From Lytechinus variegatus (taxonomy: Eukaryota > Echinodermata > Echinoidea > Temnopleuroida > Toxopneustidae), in assembly GCF_018143015.1 (NCBI RefSeq), contig NC_054751.1, forward strand, positions 28,068,783-28,132,782: 64,000 bases of DNA, given 5' to 3'. Below, one piece after another: positions 40,050 to 51,544 of the stretch. The notes under the pieces are model-generated. The model saw nothing but the letters and a program-made list of their open reading frames with translations, did no database searches and had not been told where the DNA came from. The position numbers and the translations under genes were made by a program. The number at the start of each line of letters is the position of its first letter. Position 1 is the stretch's first letter.

Positions 40050-41299
40050 CCCAGTGACTGATGCTACTTGGAAGAAAAATTCGAAAACAGTCACCTTTTG
40101 ATGGTCCGTAGAACTATATATAGGACTACAAGCAGAATAGAATCAGATTCGGCAGATATGGTCGAAATTACATCTTTTTAGATTATGTTAGGCCTACTTT
40201 GAATGATAGAACACGCAGTAAAGTACTTTTGATTGTTTGCAAAGCAAATATTATTGTAAAGCAAAATATTTTCTCACACGATCCATCAGTTACGTTTTTG
40301 TAAATTGTACAAAAATTGTAGTTTTTAAACCAAAATTCTTTATATTATTACGACCCGATATTTATTTATTGTAATTTTGTAATGAAACTAAGTTTGCACA
40401 AGCCATGGTTTTTTTTTCGGCAAGACACTCCGTGTGATTAACTGCATGGACTTCAGGAGGCTACCGAATTTTGATTCTCAAAGAAAGCATTCATGAAATT
40501 CCTTCTTATACCAGGTATCCATACATCTGTATAGTTACTCAGAAAGTGGCAAACATAATTCAGCATGATTCCACGCTGGGTATGGAACCTTTGACCTTCC
40601 TCAGAATCCTCACTGAGCAGACATGTTGGTCGGAAAAATTCCAATTTTTGAACAACTGTGGGACTCTTAAAGATTCGAAACAGATGGTCATTTTGACCAA
40701 CAAGACATTTGGGCAACAATTATACTAACTGATCTGTTGTTGGTCGATATTTTGACCAGCTAAAGGCCTGGTTGGCTGGTTCCAGTGGCCGATGACACAA
40801 AACATGACACATAAAGGACACAGCGGACGAGCAAAATTTCGGGAGTAGCTCCATCCGTTTTCATCCGCTCCAGATATTGATAAAATGAGCGAAGAATTTG
40901 CGAAAACGTAACGGAATAGTACGGACGTGGCTAGTATTAATTAGCGGGGATATATAAACGGATGTCCATCAGAAACCTAGCGCATGGAAGTGGATGACAG
41001 CTCCGAAGGGGTTACCAGAGGTTTGGAATACTTTATAATATACGAGATGCATATATATGCATAAGACCTGGTCACACCACCAGAATTTTGTGTGAGCGTT
41101 CCTAGAGAGTTAAAAAAAAACCCGCCAAGCCAACACCCGCATGCGCAGAACGTCTCTCTATCAACGCTCACGTCACCGCTAAACCAACGTTCGCTAACGT
41201 TAAACCAACGCTAAAGCAACGCCGTATTGCTTTAGCGTTGGTTAAACGGTGCAAATACGATGTAAATCCGCAACATATACGAGCAACAAACGTCCCATG

Positions 41300-42524
41300 C
41301 AGGGCGTCAAATTATTTTTTCTTCCTCAGGAGCAAGTTTTGAAGCTCAAAGTTTCCTCAATCAGCTGGTAAAAAAAAACCACTTGTGGTTGATTTTTCAT
41401 AATCAACATTATTCTGAAATGTCTACATTTTTGCGCATTGTGGAGAAAGATACAACATGAGTCACATATTCACATGGTTGTACTGTTACAAAGTCACCCC
41501 AATAATACTTGATAAGTTATGTATAGACTTTCAGTACTCACTTTGGCTTTGTACTGTTACAGGTAGTGCATATAATTGAGCATCTAAATGGATGAAAGAT
41601 CCATTCCCAATCAGAAACTATAAGTTTAATGATGGAGTTGGGTCGTTTAGACCTAGAGGTACAATACACATTTCCAGCCTGGACGTTAGGACTTCTTACT
41701 GATACAAACTGACAGTATTTATTCTGTACTGCTTTATGCTTAAATAGACCTTGCAATTTTGTACAGTTGTAATCGTATGTATTGTGTACTGCTTTTTTTT
41801 CAAAATATGAAAAATGAAATTCATGATGATACATGTAATAAATCTCAGCTTTTCAAACACAAATTAGCTTACATGATACATTTGTACATGTCATATAAAC
41901 TAGCTTATGCTTATTATTACATGATACATAATATCGGATATATATATCAGAATCTCAAGTATCAATTGATAGATAAATAACATTGTTTTGCGCCTTTACT
42001 CAATTTCCTCACTCAGACCTGTCCTCACCTCACTGGCACTGTGCAAGTGCAAGGTAAAATATGTATAAAAATTCCAGAATAAGTGTGCTCAGTATTACTG
42101 AATTACTCTGCTACGTTTTGCAAGCTAGTCTAGACGTAACTAAATGAATGAAAATATGGCACTTTTTTCTAAGTCTCACTGGCACTGTGCCAGTGCAAGG
42201 TAAAATATGTATAAAAAAATCCAGATTAAGTGTGCTCAGTATTACTGAATTACTCTGCTACGTTTTGCAAGCTAGTCTAGATGTAACTAAATGAATGAAA
42301 ATATGGCACTTTTTTCTCTTTTCTTCTTTTTTCCTCCTCCTCCTCTTCCCCTTTCTTGCCTTCCTCTTTTCTTTCTTTTCCTCTTCCTCTCCTTCCTTTT
42401 CCTCTTCTTTTTTTCTTCTCCTTTTTCCCATTTTTATTTTTTCTCATGAAGGCACAATTTCCTCAATTTCTTCTGTTGCTTCCTGGGAGCGGTGCTCCCC
42501 GCTCCCGCACAATTTGACATCCTG
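41300..42524. mobile_element. 1.2-kb hAT-like element, exact 8-bp TSD GTCCCATG
   Basis: The ends are CAGGGCGTCAAATT and AATTTGACATCCTG. GTCCCATG flanks both sides (41292-41299 and 42525-42532). It interrupts the left arm of the composite, and joining the flanks restores homology with the right arm at about 46040. Inside is a duplication of about 150 bp (42020/42170) and a CT tract; no ORF. Confidence 0.88.
42020..42315. repeat. two-copy tandem repeat of about 150 bp
   Basis: CTCACTGGCACTGTGC, AAGTGTGCTCAGTATTACTG and GCAAGCTAGTCTAGA appear twice in order, about 150 bases apart and nearly identical. Confidence 0.85.
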
Positions 42525-43699
42525 GTCCCATGTCCGGCCATTATCATCCGTTAAACGTCCGCACTGGCTGTATCCTCTCTGCATCCTGTGGGCATGCACC
42601 GTTTAAATTTACATTAACGTTGTCCTTTACCAAAATAGCAAAGGGTAGGTTCCTAAAACCTAGTCAGAAAATGACGTTGCCCCTGTCAGATTCTAAATAT
42701 ACACATTTTTAACATAACTATCAGCCAAAAATACATTTAATGCTCAACTTGTTTGCATATTCCAAACATGAGAAAGTCCGCATTATATGTTGCATATTGC
42801 TTTTGAAGTTTTGCAGTTAGTCATTACGAAAAAAAAGGTGCACCGCTAAAGCAACGCCTGTGTTTTCGATTTTTTCCCCAGTTTGTGCGTGGTGACGAGC
42901 GTTGTCGAAATTCGGCCCCCTTCTCACTACCGTTCAAGAAACGCTCCAACAAAGTTTTGGCCTTTACATCCTTTCTTTTTCCGTGCTACCAACGATGTGT
43001 ACACGTTCCCTGTACCTTTATTATCTTTCTCCCCCTTTCCGTGTTGTAGTCAAGGCTCAAACCTCCAAGGCCAAGGCCAAGGCCAAGGCTTTAATACCCA
43101 AGGCCAAGGCTTCAATAACCAAGGCTGAGGCCAAGGCATGGAAACCCAAGGCCAAGGCCAAGGCCTGAAAACCTCAAGGCCAAGGCCAAGGCATTTCAAT
43201 TGTACAATACATGGAAAAAAAATTAGACAACAATGCTTAGGCGGCATACATGACACACAGGACCAATGTATAAAAGGTGTGAGCGAGATTCACATTGCAA
43301 TAATTATTATTACCAAGGTGATCTGATCCTGGCATGCCCATTCTCAACATATGTCTTTCTCCTCTACCTGGTACAGGGGAGGCAGAATGTAATTTTTTTT
43401 TTTTGGGGGGGAGGTCAAAGCCAAAAATGCACTTACAATATAAGTCAAAATGAGAATTTTGGTGCAGTTCAGCAAAGCTTTTATAAGGGATTTCTAATTG
43501 ATAAGACAGATATTTTGATTTAGGCTTTAATTTCCCGCTATAGAAAGCATAGCGAGCAAGTGGTTTTGAAAAAAAAAATCAATTTTGAAGTTGTAAAACT
43601 TGATTTTGGGTCAATTATGGTGCTAATCACTGTTAAAAGGGCATCCTTGCGAGATGTTGTAATAAGATGTAATAAGAAATGAAATTTAAATATTTTGAG

Positions 43700-44000
43700 C
43701 TGTTTTTGTAATCATGAAAAAGGTGTGCATCTTACTAAACAAATTAACGCGAGCACAAAACACAAGCTGAAATTTTTACTGACCAGAAAAGGAAGCTGTT
43801 CTGGACTGCATTTAGTGACTCATAAATAGGATACATAACTTACCAATCAAATAATGCGAGCGCAAAGTGCGAGCTCAAAATTTGTACTATTTCGACATAA
43901 AAACTAGACATTCTAAGCATTTTTTTTTGTGTAAATTGAATGCGAACCTTACTTAACAATAATTTATGCAAGCACAATCCAAAATTTGTTGGTTTTGAAA
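43700..44000. repeat. GCGAGC-type tandem repeat, worn array
   Basis: At least two or three units (43745, 43855, about 43965) carry the core in degraded form with the AGCTCAAAATTT continuation. Confidence 0.7.
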
Positions 44001-44308
44001 CCTACAATTTTGCTCTGTATGCCATGCTTGGCCCCTCAAATTTTTGGCTCATCATGCCATTGATGCCATAGAGCATTTGGAAATGACGAAATTGAAGTTT
44101 GTGTTCAAGTTTACCGAATCTTTTCAGAATATCATTAAGACTTAAAACATTCTTGTTGGTCAAAGAAAATAATACAAGGAAAACCTAATGGAATAGAAAT
44201 CAACCTTGTTATCATTCTTTAGAGTAAACTATTTTTAAAGTATGAAAATTGTTGTCAAAATTGCAGTCAGATCTGTCAGAATTATTCCTGTCATAAAATC
44301 AGTATAAT

Positions 44309-45495
44309 CAGTGGCGTACCGTGGGTCACGGCATTGGGGGGCACCAGCAAAAACTTGGAACTGCCTAGTGAGCTCGCAAAGCGCGCCCAGTTGCCAGGTA
44401 TACTGACCTAATAGAGATATTTTTATAAGGACAGTGCCAATAAACGGACATGTATCTCACTAGTCAAATAATGCGAGCGCGAAGCGCGAGCTTAAAATTT
44501 TTGATATTCAAACCTAAAAAGGGACATTACAATCAATCTTTTGTAATCATGATACGTACCTGTCTCGCTAAATAATGCGAGCGCGAAGCGCGAACTGAAA
44601 TTTTTGTAAATATTGACCCCAAACAGGAAGATTTTAAGGACTATATTTTAGGAATCTTTTATCTATTAAGATTATACACATCTCACCATAGTCATTTAAT
44701 GGGAGTGCCAATAAGCGCTTGCTGATTTTGTTAGAATTACATCTAAACATGCACATAATGCACTTGTAATCATGAGTAACATACCCATCTCACTAATCAA
44801 ATCTTGCGAGCGCAAAGCGCGAGCTGAAAATTTAGGAAATTCAGACCTGAAGAGTGGCATTTTAAGGCTTGTTTGTAGGAATTCAAGAACACCTTACGTA
44901 GTTCACTAACCAAATGATGCAAGCGCGAAGCGCGAGCTGAAAATTTTTGATATTCAGATCAGAAAACAGAAAAAGAGACATTTTAAGGACTCATTCTAGG
45001 AATTGATGGAGAGCAGACATCTTTCACCAATCCACTACTGCGAACGTAAGCACGGACAGGAAATGTTTTATATTAAGACCTTAAAATGGGACAATCACTT
45101 AAAGTATTCATGAAAAAGAAGCATACTATTGTTCATGTAAAAGAATAACTCAAAGTGCGAGGAAATATATTTGGTAGTTTGGTGTATATTGACTTGAAAA
45201 CGGGAGGTTTTAGTATAACAAGATTATATATCTCGGTAAACAGACAATGGGAGCACCAGGAACAATGAAGACATATATGCCCTGAGCCAATTATGTTTCA
45301 TTTATATGAAAAAAATGTTTCTTATGTAATGTAACATAACATAATTATGACATTATAATGAACAATAACATTAATGTCTTCTTTCCCACTACGTTTCTCT
45401 TCCTTTCTCCCTCTTTTCCTCCTTTTTTTAGTCAGCCGATAGGGGGGGGCATGGGGGCATGTGCCCCCATGCCCCCCCCTGTAATTACGCCACTG
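44309..45495. mobile_element. 1.2-kb hAT-like element, 8-bp TSD (7/8)
   Basis: The ends are CAGTGGCGTACC and TTACGCCACTG. Flanks AGTATAAT (44301-44308) and ACTATAAT (45496-45503) differ at one base. The inside is mostly the GCGAGC tandem repeat (44370-45060), with a GGGGGGGCATGGGGGCATG inverted stretch near the right end. No transposase. Confidence 0.85.
44360..45070. repeat. GCGAGCGCGAAGCGCGAGC tandem repeat (second array)
   Basis: Units at about 44365, 44470, 44577, 44808, 44918 and 45047 are spaced roughly 105-230 bases and share ATCTCACTAATCAAATAATG before the core and GAGCTGAAAATTT after it. Confidence 0.88.
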
Positions 45496-46398
45496 ACTAT
45501 AATCCTAATCATAATTCTTATCATTATTATTGATATTATCATTATCCTTATTAGTCATGATTACATCATATTACCAATAAATAATATTAATTTTCATCAT
45601 TTCTCTTTGTTACATAATTATGTGATGATAATTGCAATTGATGGCACTGCTAAGTACACTTACTGCTTCTGCTGCGGCTGACTGGTAGTATTTAGTGTCA
45701 TTAGATGTACAGAACAATTGAAACATTCATAATTACTTTTATAAAACAAATGAAAGTACAAAAATACAAAATGCCTTGAAAAAGCCTTGAAAATGCCTTG
45801 AAATTTCAAGGCTCAAAATCCTCAAGGCCCTCTCAAGGCCAAGGCTTGAATGTTCAAGGCCAAGGCTTTGAAAAAATAGGCCTTAAGGCGCCTTAAGGCC
45901 AAGGCCGAGCATCAAGGCACTACAACACTGCGGGCCCCTTTCCGCTCGATCTTCAGCTGCTGTGGATGTGAGTTGCGAGGATGCCCACAGGATGCAGAGA
46001 GTATACAGCCTGTTTAACGAATGATGACGGCCGGACATGGGACGTTTGATGCTCGTATATGTTGCGGATTTACATCGTACACGGCGGAAAGTTCGTCCGT
46101 TCTAAAATTTTGTGCAGCTTAAAAAAAATTTTGCGAGGGTGAAATCACAGTGGATGAATGCTCGATGGATAGAGCGTATGAAACACGCATGTAATGAGTA
46201 CACAACGGATGCATAGAATTTTCCAACCGATGGCAAGATTTTTTTCTACGTTTACATCCCATTTGCATCCGCAAGTGCAGTGGGACCGGGCCTTAACTAG
46301 ATTGTCAAAATTTCGACGAGTACTTTGTAAAAATTAAGAGTTTACCCATTTTGTAGCTAAATTTGATCAGCAAATTCATCAAACAGTCCCCCCCCCCC

Positions 46399-47278
46399 CC
46401 GGGGCGTCGATCCATTTTTCAGATTAGGGGGCATATCATGAATAAACGTTCCAAAGGCGCTCGATCACACAAAACAAACAAACTCACCCACCCCACACAC
46501 ACATAGGCCTACATATATATACATATGTGGGTGTGTGTGTGTGTATATGACTCATGAGAAAGAGACACATATCTCATGGAAAAAATTAATGCGAGCGCGA
46601 AGCACGAGCTGAAATTTTTTAGTATACTCACCTGAAAACAGTACCTGTTTAGGACTGTTTGTAGTAACTCATGAGGAGAATACATATCTCACTAAACAGA
46701 TAATGCGAGTGCCGAGAGCGAGCTGAAACTTCTTTATATTCTGACCTGAAATCTTGATATTCTAAGCTTTTTTGGTACCAATTATGATTAAGATGGGTAT
46801 CTAAAAGAACAATAGATCGAGCGCAAAGTGCGAGCTCAAAATTTTGATATTTCGATCTGAAAAAAACCTGACAGTTTAGTATGGACGTTTTTAATAAAGA
46901 ACAAGATATGTATCCAACAAGAGATTATTGCAAATGGAAGCGGGAGTTCTCTTGAGGTTTAGAACTGAAAACGAGACATTCTATTCACCTATTTAATCAT
47001 GAAAAGTATGGGTTTTTGCTACAGAAATGATGCGAGCGCGAAGCGCGAGCTGAAACTTTTTATATTCCAATCTGAAAAGCGGACATTTTGAGCACGATTT
47101 GAAAAAGAACGAGTTGTGAATCTCAATCTCGCTAGCCGATTTCTGTGTGACATTATACAATCTTATTTTATTTTCGCACATGCGGAATCATGGGGGGCCA
47201 AAATAATATGTTTGCCTCCACAATATTTTCATTGGTGGGGCGATCGCCCCCCTGCCCCCCCCCGGATTGACGCCTCTG
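46399..47278. mobile_element. 0.9-kb hAT-like element inserted in a C run
   Basis: The ends CCGGGGCGTCGATCC and GGATTGACGCCTCTG pair with a few mismatches. At least eight C on each side could be the target duplication, though a C run cannot prove it. Inside are four units of the GCGAGC repeat (about 46590, 46702, 46817, 47030). Confidence 0.65.
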
Positions 47279-47973
47279 CCCCCCCCCCGAGAAGTAGAAG
47301 AACTTGCCATTTTTGTTTACCATTCAACAGCAGTTATTTTAATTTGATTGACAGATATTTGTAATTGTCCTTCAAGTTAGAGACTGGTATAGTTTGATAA
47401 GTCTTTACTCTTCGCCATCTATTGTTCCTTTTCCCGTTCTTCTTTTTTCTTCTGCTCTTTTTGTCACTACTTGAAAAGTTATGAGATGGTATATAGCTCT
47501 TACCTTCTGCAGCGCCGCTCTTATAAAATCAACGAAAGAATATCACCAGTTTATCTCTTACCCACGCTACAAATTATAGCAAATAATGATCCTTTCATTG
47601 TCATTAAAAAAAATCAATTAAACTGTTCTTATGACATGGCGTCGTTTGCATCGATTAGGAAATGCTGATGAAGGAAATATGAAATGCAAAATGATACATT
47701 TGCGTCTTGTTAAAGATACTATATAGAGCATTCATCATCAACTATAGTTTGCCGTCTTATTGATTTCTCCATGTGGGGTTTTTGGGTTGTATGCCTAGTC
47801 GAAAGGAACGTTTTTTTTTAAAGCATTTTACTTTTAAGCATTTTTGTTTCCTTAAAAGCACTTTTATAAAAGCATTTTTTCCTTAAAAGCTTTTTTCTTA
47901 AAAGCTCTTTTCTTAAAAGCATAAAAAAACATTGTATACAATCACCATGAAAATGAACACGGTGTCTATTTAA

Positions 47974-48585
47974 AGGTCAAAGTCACCCAATAAAAATGCT
48001 CACTTGAATGAATAAAGAAAAATCAAACTAACATAATGCTGAAAATTTCATCAAAATCGGATGTAAAATAAGAAAAGCATGACATTCTAAAGTTTCGCTT
48101 ATTTTTCACAAAATAGTGATATGAACAACTAGGTGAGTCAGTCGATGATGTCCATCACTCACTATTCCTTTTGTTTTTTATTGTTTGAAATATACAATAT
48201 ATCATTTGTTATATATTTGAAAATATATATCATTTGTTATATATTTGAAAATATATAGGACCAATTTGACTGAACCATATAGTATTAAACAATGCTAATT
48301 CCACATGTTCAGGGAGGAGTTTATCGTATACCACTTGACAATGAGGAGAAAATTAGAATATTTCATATAATAAAACACAAAAGAAATAGTGGGTGTATGA
48401 CGTCATAGTTTCCCCATTTGCATACCAGGCAGGATATGCATATATAACTGTTTTGTGAAATTAAGCGAAACTTTAAAATGTCATATCTTATTTTACATCC
48501 GATTTTGATGAATTTTTCAGTGTTAAGCGTGTTTGATTTTTCTCTCTTTATTCAAATCAACTTTTTGTTGGGGTAGACTTGTCCT
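47974..48585. mobile_element. 612-bp TTAA-flanked palindromic MITE
   Basis: TTAA lies at 47970-47973 and 48586-48589. The ends AGGTCAAAGTC and GACTTGTCCT pair. Inner arms carry ATCGGATGTAAAATAAGAAA and its inverted partner. It is the same family as 19720-20308. Confidence 0.88.
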
Positions 48586-48886
48586 TTAAACAAAGGAGGG
48601 AAATATCGACGCGTGAGTATCAATATTTCTTGTATTCTGACTTGAAAGTGAGTTCAGCATTATTGATTCATCGAAAAGGACATGCTTCTATAGTAAGTTA
48701 AACTGGAAATGCGAGCCTGAAGCGCTATCATAATTGATTTAATGGTAACCACAAAGTTTATCTCTTTTCAGATGGAGATGGTGTAGCTTCGTGTATGACT
48801 GCGGATATTCATGTCAACCCCAAAAGAAATTGATGCCTGAAGTGAATGGGACTCTGGTGTATTTTCTTCGCATCAGAATCAGGTGA

Positions 48887-48958
48887 GGTTTGTTGGTCTA
48901 GTGGCATGATTCTTGCTTTGGGTGCGAGAGGCCCCGAGTTCGGTTCCCGGACAAGCCC
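48887..48958 (+). tRNA. tRNA-Pro (anticodon TGG)
   Basis: 72 nt. The acceptor arms GGTTTGT and ACAAGCC pair with one G-T. The anticodon stem CTTGC/GCGAG holds loop TTTGGGT, anticodon TGG. The T arm has one A-C mismatch; the T loop is TTCGGTT. TGGTCTAGTGG (A box) and GAGTTCGGTTCCC (B box) are in place, and TTTT follows at 48959. It carries no encoded CCA, as expected for an animal nuclear gene. Confidence 0.9.
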
Positions 48959-49303
48959 TTTTGAATCATTTTCCTTCTCAGTCTAATCGACTGAGAACTC
49001 CGGAAAAATGCCAACAGTAGATGCTATTTGTCTTTCCAAATATTTTGGAAATGTGATTGTAAACTTTGAAATGTCTTTTTTTTATTGGGGCCTATCATTT
49101 TCATGCTTATTCTGTTCAATACTTTATCCCGTACCATATCAAGTACTATAGTAACACGATCGCCATTGAAGACTGAAGTATGGGCCGGGGGCATTGTATG
49201 GCGGCAGTGGTCTAGGCTCGGGGTCTCGTCACCTCGGTTCTATATCTTTCGGTATGTTTATGTATAGTAAGACCAACAATCACCCCTCTAAAAATTCATC
49301 TGA

Positions 49304-49376
49304 TGGTCTATATGAGGCTCGAACTCATGACCCTCTCGTTATTAACATGATGCTCTGCCGACTGAGCTAACAGACC
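49304..49376 (-). tRNA. tRNA-Ile (AAT), array copy 1
   Basis: 73 nt on the minus strand. The acceptor GGTCTGT/ATAGACC pairs with one G-T. The D arm is GCTCAGTCGGCAGAGC and the loop TTAATAA gives anticodon AAT. One A-A mismatch in the anticodon stem (TCATG/CGAGA). A TTTTT run lies about ten bases past the 3' end. Confidence 0.8.
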
Positions 49377-50180
49377 GTTCGCTATTGTTAAAAGAAGTAC
49401 TTTGATTCTAAAAGATAAAGCCGGTAGGCGTGGTAAGAAGTGAATTCAATAAAATAAAATAGTAGTGACAGTTGAGGCTTTTTACCAATAAATGCTTTAT
49501 TGAACTCAAATTCTTACAGTCCTCCATCTCCAGAAGTTTATGGCAATGAACGCCTGAATAACATTGCAACAAACTCGAAAATTTGAGTTCAGCAAAGTAG
49601 CAGCATTTATTGGTTATAAAATGCGTTAACGGTCACTTCTACTTATCATGTATTTTTAATTTGGTATTATTGAAAATACATGGATGTAACTAATTGTACG
49701 ACTCAAGCTTCAAGAATATGGTGCAAGTTATTTTGTGTGTTACATTAGAGGCAATTGTATGTAATTTTGTGCATGCATAATGCAAATTATTATGACTGAT
49801 GTACAACTCCATTTTCATGAAAGTGGTGTGAACATACATGAAACATAATTAATAATAAAAACAAATATAATGAAATAGATAAACAGCACTTTAAAAAAAA
49901 ATGGTTGGTAAAACTGTCCAATCTGTTGGTGAATATTTTGTCTGACCGATAAAATTGGTTTGGTCAATGTCATCCAACATTCTAACAAAAAAATGGTTGA
50001 TATTTTTACCATTTTTTGTGTCGGTAGGACGCAATCATAAAAATTAAGTATGGGCGGCGGGCATTGAATGGCGGCAGCGGTCTAGGCTCGGGGTCTCATC
50101 GACCCGGTTCTATATCTTTCGGTTTGTTTATGTATAGTTAGACCAACAATGACTTGCCTAAAGAAAAAAAATACAGCTGA

Positions 50181-50253
50181 TGGTCTATATGAGGCTCGAA
50201 CTCATGACCCTCGCGTTATTAGCACGATGCTCTGCCGACTGAGCTAACAGACC
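50181..50253 (-). tRNA. tRNA-Ile (AAT), array copy 2
   Basis: 73 nt. The anticodon stem TCGTG/CGCGA holds loop CTAATAA, anticodon AAT. The T arm ATGAG-TTCGAGC-CTCAT is perfect. The acceptor has one G-T. A T-rich Pol III stop follows about ten bases downstream on the minus strand. Confidence 0.92.
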
Positions 50254-51060
50254 GTTCGCTATTGTCAAAAGAAGTATTTTGACTGTAAAAGATAAACCGG
50301 TGTGCGTGGGAAGGAGTGAATTCAATGAAATAAAATATCAGTGACAGTTGAGGCTTTTTATCAATAAATGCTTTATTGAACTCAAATTCTTACAGTCCTC
50401 CATCTCCAGAAGTTTATGGCAATGAACGCCTGAATAACATTGCAACAAACTCGAAAATTTGAGTTCAGCAAAGTAGCAGCATTTATTGATTAAAAAATGC
50501 GTTAACGGTCACTTCTATTCATCATTTATTTTTAATTTGGTATTATTGAAAATACATGGATGTAACTAATTGCATCGACTCAAGCTTCAAGAATATGGTG
50601 CAAGTTATTTTGTGTATTACATTAGAGGCAATTGTATGTAATTTTGTGCATGCATAATGCAAATTATTATGGCTGATGTACAACTCAATTTTCATGAAAG
50701 TGATGTGAACATACATGAAACATAATTAATAATAAAAACAAATAGAATGAAATAAATAAACAGCACTTTAAAAAAATGGTTGGTAAAACTATCAGATCTG
50801 TTGGTGGATATTTCGTCTGACCGATAAAATTGGTCAATGTCATCCAACATTCTAACAAAAAAATGGTTGATAATTTTTACCATTTTTTTTTCTGTCGGTA
50901 GGACGCAAATATAAAAATTTAGTATGGGCGTCGGGCATTGAATGGCGGCAGCGGTCTTTGTCGAGGTTCGGAGTCTCGTCACCCCGGTTCTATATCTTTC
51001 GGTTTGTTTATGTATAGTTAGACCAACAATGACTTGCCTAAAGAAAAAAAATACAGCTGA

Positions 51061-51133
51061 TGGTCTGTATGAGGCTCGAACTCATGACCCTCGCGTTATT
51101 AGCACGATGCTCTGCCGACTGAGCTAACAGACC
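51061..51133 (-). tRNA. tRNA-Ile (AAT), array copy 3
   Basis: Same as copy 2 but with a compensating base, so the acceptor stem GGTCTGT/ACAGACC is fully Watson-Crick. The best-folding copy. A T8 run follows on the minus strand. Confidence 0.93.
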
Positions 51134-51544
51134 GATCGCTATTGTCAAAAGAAGATCTTTGATTTTAAAAGATAAAGCCGGTATGCGTGGTAAGGAGTGA
51201 ATTAAATAAAACAAAATATCAGTGACAGTTGAGGCTTTTTATTCAATTCAATTTATTCAAATTCCATTCAATAAAAAACACAAGATACAATGTCAGAAAA
51301 TACATAATTGATAAGAAAGCAATTAAACATACATGAATACAAAATGAAATTTGGGAGACTGCAAAAGACCGAAAGGTCTTGACGAGGCAGACCCCGAGTG
51401 CCATCATGGCGATACAAATATTGACATATTAGAAATGAGGACATGAAGGGAAAAAAGTACAGATGTCCTACCCCCCCCCCCATCGGGAACTGGAAACCAG
51501 TGTAACAATTATAAATTATCTAAATACACTTTAAGAAAAAAAAT

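Larger units (their letters stand above)
43041..45934. mobile_element. element with CAAGGC-rich ends (GTGTTGTAG…CTACAACAC)
   Basis: The left side starts GTGTTGTAGTCAAGGC and runs for about 160 bases in CCAAGG/CAAGGC repeats. The right side (45768-45925) is CAAGGC-rich in both orientations and ends CACTACAACAC. CCCCTTTCC lies on both outer sides (43032-43040 and 45935-45943). The inner part includes GCGAGC-type repeats and a later hAT insertion. Confidence 0.6.
41063..46294. mobile_element. inverted-arm composite element (nest of insertions)
   Basis: The left arm near 41250-41299 continuing at 42525-42600 is an inverted copy of 46075-45985 (GATGTAAATCCGCAACATAT, CATGTCCGGCC, CTCTGCATCCTGTGGGC). 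Possible outer ends are AAGACCTGGTCAC at 41063 and GGACCGGGCCTT at 46294, the latter followed by TTAA-like sequence. Other elements have split it. Arm homology is solid; outer limits are inferred. Confidence 0.55.
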
